The position numbers and the translations under genes are program-made. Shown in pieces: positions 37,083-42,761 of a stretch of DNA of 42,761 nucleotides. Source of the stretch: Desulfovibrio sp. (GTDB lineage Bacteria; Desulfobacterota; Desulfovibrionia; Desulfovibrionales; Desulfovibrionaceae); assembly GCA_031290615.1 (NCBI GenBank), contig JAITNF010000012.1:1-42761 (forward strand), in the 5' to 3' direction. The notes under the pieces were generated by a model that made no database searches, was not told the origin of the DNA, and saw only the letters and a program-made list of their open reading frames with translations. Position 1 is the first letter of the stretch. Every line of letters begins with the position of its first letter.

Positions 37083-38220
37083 CATCAGCGTACGCTGGCG
37101 GCACTGGAATTTGACAAAATTTTCGAGCAACCGGCCGACTTGTGTGAATCGTCATCCGGTCGTGAGGGTGCCTTGTCATTAAAACCGTTGGAGAGCAAAG
37201 ATGAGGTTCTTTTCGTTTGCCTGATATATGCAGAATCAGCCCTCTGTTTTTCAGCCAGCGACAATAAAACCAACTTCACGCTCTCCTCTTTTCCGGATAC
37301 AAGCAACTTGTTCGACCGCTTTGCTCACACCTAGCTCACAAGGCTATTAATGTTCCGGAGTCTGAAAGTCATTGGCCAAATCTGCTTTCCATCGTCGCCG
37401 TCCCCTGGCCGATTCAACTTACAGCAGCGTTCTCACTTTGTATATCTAACGACGCTCTGATTCAGCATACGGCATCTCTTGAACTTTATCGCCTTCGATC
37501 TGAATTGCGCCGCATACATAAAACATGCATGGGCAAAGTCAGTGGTTTAGCCTTAAAGTACAATTTTTCCTCATAGTTGTAAGATGAATCCATAATTCTT
37601 TCTTCTGATCGCTATGTGCTTCCATACGATGAAACCTGTTATTTTGATACACATATTTTTGCTCAAGTTGAACAACCGGCCTTGTGGCTACCATGACGTT
37701 CAGCAGTTTGTCCGTGCGGCTGCAAGTGGGTCACATATCCCTTGGTTTAACCGTATTGATGCTTTTAGCGGCGACACATTTTCCGGCCCTAAAGTCTTAC
37801 GCGCTTACGCGCGAATGTATTCTGGCCGCCTCCATGCTCTTTGATCCACAAACCAGAAAACCATTCATACTCGCCTACGATAAGGTTGGCGCGAGTCAGG
37901 CTTTGCATGTTGCGCGTGAGCACTGTTTGCCGCAAAACATCATTGACAGGGCGGAGCAATATCTGTTGCAATATGGACAGGAGACGTCCGACATCCTTTA
38001 CCGTTACCGTCTCAACGTGCTGGCCTCACAGCGTAAAAATGAAAATGAATTGGACAAGCTGTCTTTGAAACGCAAAAAGGCGTACATCGCCTTGCAGGAA
38101 ACAAAAGAACGTATGAAAAAAGAGCGTGGTCAACTGTATGAAGAAATGCGCGCCAAAGCCAGAGACCTGATGCAGGACTGGAAGGAAGGCCGTGCCGACC
38201 ACCGGATGCTCGGAAATTGA
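37083..38220 (+). pseudogene. mutS2: Decayed mutS2 (endonuclease MutS2)
   Basis: MutS2 is a MutS-like ATPase that suppresses recombination or acts on stalled ribosomes; normal size is about 780 residues. Pieces in order: N-terminus QRTLAALEFDKIFEQPADLC and SSGREGALSLKPLESK to a stop near 37334; then 'NDALIQHTASLELYRLRSEL' and 'SSDRYVLPYDETCYFDTHIF' in other frames; then after a large deletion AATHFPALKSYALTRECILA and YDKVGASQALHVAREHCLPQ to the stop at 38220. The Walker A, most of the ATPase and the C-terminal Smr domain are missing. The last piece (about 37690–38220) is still open and could be translated, but it lacks the ATPase. Decay is in progress, not complete. Confidence 0.8.
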
Positions 38221-38383
38221 AATCATCTACTGGCGCGGAACGGGCGCATTGCGACGGCAAGTTCACAGCTTTTTGCGTACTGTTTCCTCTGTGGCAAGTT
38301 TTGCGACCGCCCCCGAAAATCGTGGCGGGGATGGAATGACTATAGTCAGTCTGCGCTGAATTTCCAAAATCCAGGTTATTGGC

Positions 38384-40126
38384 ATGAAAACCGGCGATTC
38401 CGTACATCTTATAAAAGAACGTCTGAATATTGTTGACATAGTGCGCCGTTATGTGGAACTCAAACACAACGGAGCGCGTTGGGTGGCTCTATGTCCTTTT
38501 CATCAGGACACAAAACCTTCCTTCAGTGTCAACGAAGAATTGGGAGCATTCTATTGCTTTGGTTGTCAGGCTTCAGGAGATATTTTTACCTTTTACAGCC
38601 GGATTAACGGATTGGATTTCAAAGAAGCACTTGAACAATTGGCTATTGAGGCTGGCATCAGCCTTGAGCGTTCTCCTGTGAACAAGAGAGGACAACACTC
38701 TGAAAAACCAAACAATCCCCATTCAACTCGACAACAGATTTTGCGTATGTATCAAATCGCCGCAGCGCATTTTATTGCCGAACTTCATGGCAAAAACGGC
38801 GCTGAATGCCGTGCCTACATCAAGCAACGCGGTTTAAATGAGGACATACAGCAACTCTTTAGCCTTGGTTGGGCGGGACGAGAATGGGATTCACTGGCCA
38901 AAACACTTCGCCGTGCGGGTTTTAACGAGCAAATCGCTGTTGATGCAAATTTGCTGAATAAATCAGGTAAAGGCACTGTTTATGACCGCTTTCGTGGCCG
39001 TCTTGTCTTTCCCATCAAAAATCTGGCCGATCAGGTTATTGCTTTTGGAGGTCGGATAATTCGGGAGGAGGAAGAAGCAAAATATATCAATAGTTCGGAC
39101 ACGCCGGTTTACAAAAAAGGTGAACATATTTTTGGTTTGATTCAAGCTCGAAAAAGCATCGTTGCTAAAGGAACAGCTCTTTTGGCCGAAGGATATATGG
39201 ATGTTGTCACATTGTACCAATTTGGTTATAAAAATGCCATAGGTGTACTGGGAACGGCGTTGACGCCAGAACAGGTAAAACGGATATCAGGATTCACATC
39301 ACAGATCACACTGCTTTTTGATGGTGACTCCGCCGGCCGCAAAGCAAGCTTGCGGAGCAGCGAAATGTTGCTGGCTCGCGGGCTGGGCTGTTCTGTTGTC
39401 ACTTTCCCGGAAGGAGAAGATATTGACAGTTTTTTAAGGGAAAACGGGCCAGAAGAATTTGACGTTCTGCTCAACAACTCTGTTGACGGCCTGAGATATT
39501 GCATTACTGCCTTAAAAGCCAACGCCCCTCGCGAAGCTGTAGATTGGGCGCGCAATTTTTTGCGCACTGTGGAAATTCCCGAACTGCTCAGCCATTATGT
39601 TTCAAAACTCGCTGGTCATTTACAACTTTCAGAAAATGTTCTGCGGGACGGGCTTGCGGACTGGCACACAAATCAGCCAAAACACGGAGCGCAACCGGCA
39701 AGCGCGCAAAGAGGAGGGTTGTCACGACAAAATATGAGGGACGAGCAAATACTCATGTTTGCGATCCGCTATCCTGAACGGCTTGACGATCTGCGCGCCA
39801 CAGGTGCCGATATGCTTCTTCAGTCAACCATGGCGCGTAATTTTTGGGAAAAGCTTGTCGAATGGGGGGACGATGCCAACTACCATTTGGACGAGACTGA
39901 AAAAAAAATCTGGTCCCTTTGCAGAGGACCCCTCGCGGCCCCTATGGACAGTGGCGATAAGGAACTAAAATTTTTACGCTGCCAACTGGACAACCATTAC
40001 GACTTTGCACAAAAATCTTCTGTTTTCGCTGCATTATCAAGAAATACATCTACTACAGGCGACTTTGACTCTGTTTTGGATTGTCTTCGCGCGCTGCAAA
40101 AAACTTTGGAGAAAAAACATGAGTAA
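38384..40126 (+). CDS. dnaG: DNA primase DnaG
   Basis: Makes RNA primers for replication. 580 residues. CHC2-type zinc-binding Cys37, His40, Cys58, Cys61 (LCPFH…FYCFGCQ); RNA-polymerase core with the Toprim motifs [20 protein letters not shown] and [13 protein letters not shown]-terminal DnaB-interacting helices from about 440. All catalytic residues are visible. It starts 163 bases after the mutS2 remnant; the gap contains no other gene. Confidence 0.95.
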   Translation: MKTGDSVHLIKERLNIVDIVRRYVELKHNGARWVALCPFHQDTKPSFSVNEELGAFYCFGCQASGDIFTFYSRINGLDFKEALEQLAIEAGISLERSPVNKRGQHSEKPNNPHSTRQQILRMYQIAAAHFIAELHGKNGAECRAYIKQRGLNEDIQQLFSLGWAGREWDSLAKTLRRAGFNEQIAVDANLLNKSGKGTVYDRFRGRLVFPIKNLADQVIAFGGRIIREEEEAKYINSSDTPVYKKGEHIFGLIQARKSIVAKGTALLAEGYMDVVTLYQFGYKNAIGVLGTALTPEQVKRISGFTSQITLLFDGDSAGRKASLRSSEMLLARGLGCSVVTFPEGEDIDSFLRENGPEEFDVLLNNSVDGLRYCITALKANAPREAVDWARNFLRTVEIPELLSHYVSKLAGHLQLSENVLRDGLADWHTNQPKHGAQPASAQRGGLSRQNMRDEQILMFAIRYPERLDDLRATGADMLLQSTMARNFWEKLVEWGDDANYHLDETEKKIWSLCRGPLAAPMDSGDKELKFLRCQLDNHYDFAQKSSVFAALSRNTSTTGDFDSVLDCLRALQKTLEKKHE

Positions 40127-41888
40127 TCTTAAAAATATTCCACAAATACAATCTCTTATTGCGAAAGGTCAGGGGGCTGGTTTTTTGACGTATGATGAAG
40201 TCAATAGAGCGGTGCCCATGGAAATGAGTACTCCGGAAATTTTTGAAGAAATTATCGGTATTTTTGAGCAGTTGGAAATTAACATAGTTACATCCGAAAA
40301 TGAAGGCAAAAAAATTTCTCCTTCCACGGTGGATACCGGAGATGATATTATAGAAGATTCTCTGATATTGACGGACAATGAGAATTCTGCGGATTTTTCT
40401 CCCCGCAGCACAGACCCCGTACGCATGTATTTACGCGAAATGGGGGCAGTGCCGCTTCTCGATCGCGATGGGGAGGTGGTAATAGCAAAAAAAATCGAAA
40501 TAGGTGAACAGGAAGTTCTTTATGCTCTTGTTGAAGTTCCTGTCGCAGTGGAAGAATTGATCAATGTCGGCGAGGAGCTGCGGCAAAATCGTATAAAACT
40601 CAAAGATGTTGTCAAAACTATCGAAGAAGATGACCCGAGTGAGGATGAAATGAACCAGCGTTCACGGGTTATTTTGCTTTTGGATGAAATCAAGCAGATA
40701 TTCAAGAAAAAACGTAAAATTTACAAGAGACTTGATGACTGTTCCACATTGGAGCGGCGGGTAACTGCCATACAGAAAGAAATAATCAGTTTCAAGGAAG
40801 AAATTGTCGCACGCTTGCGCGATATCAAGCTGGAAAAAAAGCTGATAGACCGTCTCGGTGAAAATGTTGAGGATTATGTGCGTCAGATGCACAATTGCCA
40901 GCGTGATCTTTCGGCTTACATTCTCTCTACCGGGAAAACCCAAGCGGAAATTCAGAATCTTTTTTCCGGTTTGGAAAAACGCGAAATAGTCCCCGTTGAA
41001 GCCGCGAAAGCCTTGAACCTGAGCGTGGATGAACTTTTTTCCTTCAAGGAAATGATCATCGGTAAAATTGAAATTTCGCGGCGCCTTCAGGAAAAATGCT
41101 GTCACAATGTTTCTGATCTAGAAGAAGTGCTCTGGCGCATAAAACGGGGAAACAACACCGCCATGAGGGCAAAACAGGAGCTAATTCGCTCAAACCTCCG
41201 TCTAGTCGTTTCCATTGCCAAAAAATATACCAACCGTGGTCTGCAATTTCTGGATCTTATCCAAGAAGGCAATATCGGCCTGATGAAGGCTGTGGACAAA
41301 TTTGAATATCAAAGAGGCTACAAATTCTCGACATACGCCACATGGTGGATCCGACAAGCCATCACACGCGCCATCGCCGATCAGGCAAGAACTATCCGCA
41401 TTCCGGTTCACATGATTGAAACCATAAACAAACTTATGCGAACCGCACGCTACCTTGTGCAAGAACTTGGCCGTGATCCCATGCCGGAAGAAATTGCTGA
41501 GCGCATGGATTTCCCTGTGGACAAGGTCAAAAAAGTCCTCAAAATTGCCAAAGAACCCATCTCCCTGGAGACTCCCATAGGCGATGAAGAGGATTCCAGC
41601 CTTGGCGATTTTATTGAGGACAAAAAAGCCGTGGCTCCGGCTGAAGAAGTTATCAATACCAAGCTTGCCGAACAATTGGCCACCGTTCTTGCCGATTTGA
41701 CGACACGCGAAGAACAGGTTCTGCGCAAACGTTTTGGTATTGCGGAAAAAAGCGATCATACCCTGGAAGAAGTCGGTAAACTCTTCAATGTTACTCGTGA
41801 ACGCATACGCCAGATTGAAGCAAAAGCTTTGCGCAAACTCAGACATCCCATACGCAGCCAACCATTACGCTCATATTATGAGAATTAG
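40119..41888 (+). CDS. rpoD: Primary sigma factor RpoD (sigma-70)
   Basis: 589 residues from ATG 40119, which overlaps the dnaG stop by 8 bases and has GGAG 7 bases upstream. Regions in order: 1.1 (about 1–80), 1.2 ([20 protein letters not shown]), a ~200-residue nonconserved region, 2 ([40 protein letters not shown]), 3, and 4 ([14 protein letters not shown] and the [23 protein letters not shown]). It is the housekeeping sigma, not an alternative one, because of region 1.1 and its length. It is co-transcribed with dnaG. Confidence 0.96.
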   Translation: MSNLKNIPQIQSLIAKGQGAGFLTYDEVNRAVPMEMSTPEIFEEIIGIFEQLEINIVTSENEGKKISPSTVDTGDDIIEDSLILTDNENSADFSPRSTDPVRMYLREMGAVPLLDRDGEVVIAKKIEIGEQEVLYALVEVPVAVEELINVGEELRQNRIKLKDVVKTIEEDDPSEDEMNQRSRVILLLDEIKQIFKKKRKIYKRLDDCSTLERRVTAIQKEIISFKEEIVARLRDIKLEKKLIDRLGENVEDYVRQMHNCQRDLSAYILSTGKTQAEIQNLFSGLEKREIVPVEAAKALNLSVDELFSFKEMIIGKIEISRRLQEKCCHNVSDLEEVLWRIKRGNNTAMRAKQELIRSNLRLVVSIAKKYTNRGLQFLDLIQEGNIGLMKAVDKFEYQRGYKFSTYATWWIRQAITRAIADQARTIRIPVHMIETINKLMRTARYLVQELGRDPMPEEIAERMDFPVDKVKKVLKIAKEPISLETPIGDEEDSSLGDFIEDKKAVAPAEEVINTKLAEQLATVLADLTTREEQVLRKRFGIAEKSDHTLEEVGKLFNVTRERIRQIEAKALRKLRHPIRSQPLRSYYEN

Positions 41889-42636
41889 CCACTTTCACGC
41901 TGTTACGCGCCTTGTGTCAGCTTTTCCTCAGGGGCTGAAATTTCTTGTGACAATTTTTTGCTTTCTGCTTTGTCTGATGGTTCCTTATGCTTTCAGCAGT
42001 CAGAGTATTGTGCCTGAAAAATCTTCCGCAAAGGCAAAATCTCCCACTCGATCCGACGGCAACGTGGCCTACTGCTTTGACGGAGATACCCTCAAGCTGA
42101 CAGACAGGCGTATAGTGCGGCTTGCGGGCATTGACGCGCCGGAAATGGCGCATGAGACAATTAGGGCGCAGTATTATGCGCGTGAAGCGCGACAGGAACT
42201 TGTCAGCTTGACCCAACTTCAAAAAATACGGCTTGTTTTTGTTGACGAAACTTCCGGAAAAGACAGATACGGGCGTATAGTCGCCGATGTTCACCTTGAA
42301 AACGGACAATCGTTGAGCGCGTTGATGATAAGTTGTGGGGCAGCCTTTTTTGACCCGCATAAAGATCAGCATCCCGATTTTCAAAAGCATCTTCTTGAAT
42401 TGCAGCAAAAGTCCATTGTCGATCGGGTGGGTTTATGGACCCATTTGCTTTCTCTCCCGCTGGCATTGAACAATTATATCGGCAATCGCGCATCCATGCG
42501 CTTTTTCCTAATTGATTGTCCTGAAGTTCAGCACATCAAACCACGCAACAGAATTTATTTCGGCACGTTGATGGACGCTTTTTTGGCCGGATACGCGCCG
42601 GGCAGAACATGTCATTTTTGGCCGACGGTTCCTTGA
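41878..42636 (+). CDS. Exported thermonuclease-family (SNase) protein with Cys-rich tail domain
   Basis: 252 residues from ATG 41878, overlapping rpoD by 11 bases; no SD is seen. A hydrophobic segment ([20 protein letters not shown]) serves as signal peptide or anchor. The SNase OB-fold follows: [11 protein letters not shown] with Asp70, [10 protein letters not shown] with Arg81, Asp86 and Glu89, and [10 protein letters not shown] with Arg133, i.e. the active-site residues of staphylococcal nuclease are all present (Thr41 there is Ala here). The last ~55 residues hold '[20 protein letters not shown]' and '[12 protein letters not shown]', a small domain with conserved Cys that I know only as a nuclease tail. 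It probably degrades extracellular or periplasmic nucleic acid for nucleotide uptake. Confidence 0.82.
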   Translation: MRISHFHAVTRLVSAFPQGLKFLVTIFCFLLCLMVPYAFSSQSIVPEKSSAKAKSPTRSDGNVAYCFDGDTLKLTDRRIVRLAGIDAPEMAHETIRAQYYAREARQELVSLTQLQKIRLVFVDETSGKDRYGRIVADVHLENGQSLSALMISCGAAFFDPHKDQHPDFQKHLLELQQKSIVDRVGLWTHLLSLPLALNNYIGNRASMRFFLIDCPEVQHIKPRNRIYFGTLMDAFLAGYAPGRTCHFWPTVP

Positions 42637-42761
42637 TACATTAACACAATGCAGTGAAAGAACAACCGTTTTGATAACATGTTGCAAGAGATGGCGATAC
42701 AATGGAAGAGAGAGCTACCAAATTATAATATCACTAAGTACTTAAAAGTCTATAAGACCTT
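42637..42761. other. Window end without a gene
   Basis: AT-rich, no ORF or hairpin of note. Confidence 0.4.

Overview
The window looks like the chromosome of a Desulfovibrio-type deltaproteobacterium that is losing genes. The evidence is the family mix and gene order: S21, a decayed mutS2, dnaG and rpoD in a row; a pgsA–ftsB–TPR–lipoprotein–fbp–tsaD–trxA–trxB–bamD run; and an rdgC pair next to recN. Essential and housekeeping genes are intact and tightly packed. The gaps between them hold gene corpses: fragments of at least five insertion sequences (IS630, IS200/IS605, two IS5-type, IS1), a phage tape-measure fragment, a broken phenylacetate-CoA ligase and a gutted mutS2. I saw no intact transposase, tRNA, rRNA or CRISPR array. 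This pattern suits a recently host-restricted symbiont (inference; a protist or insect gut symbiont would fit), not a free-living species.

Layout. 1–2.4 kb: IS630 remnant, an 8-TM membrane protein (-), and a broken conserved gene. 2.4–12.3 kb: mostly + strand housekeeping: xerC, degP, pgm, (rluB on -), a two-part RdgC-like locus, an oligopeptide-type ABC permease pair, recN. 12.3–14.3 kb: about 2 kb of mobile-element debris. 14.4–21.2 kb: a five-gene cluster with every junction overlapping or nearly so: PLP-dependent alpha-oxoamine synthase, GT4 glycosyltransferase, polysaccharide-deacetylase-like protein, second GT4 glycosyltransferase, AsnB-type amidotransferase. It is intact and visibly more GC-rich than its surroundings. 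21.3–23.0 kb: rpsA. 23.0–25.6 kb: decayed paaK flanked by a ~90-bp inverted repeat, one lipoprotein gene, and an IS5 fragment. 25.6–33.2 kb: a long - strand operon from pgsA down to bamD. 33.7–36.7 kb: pcm and an M23 peptidase, divergent around a perfect 30-bp palindrome, then a PP0621-like protein and folK. 36.7–42.6 kb: the macromolecular-synthesis block rpsU–(mutS2 pseudogene)–dnaG–rpoD, followed by an exported nuclease.

How the genes work together. The retained functions are core replication and transcription (dnaG, rpoD), translation (rpsA, rpsU, rluB, tsaD), envelope building and quality control (degP, bamD, ftsB, M23 peptidase, pgsA), redox (trxA/trxB), gluconeogenesis and sugar-phosphate supply (fbp, pgm), and recombination (xerC, recN, RdgC-like). 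The five-gene cluster is the least ordinary part. Its enzyme set suggests a glycosylated, amidated surface molecule that may start from an amino-acid/acyl condensation, as in sphingoid-base synthesis. This is inferred from families only.
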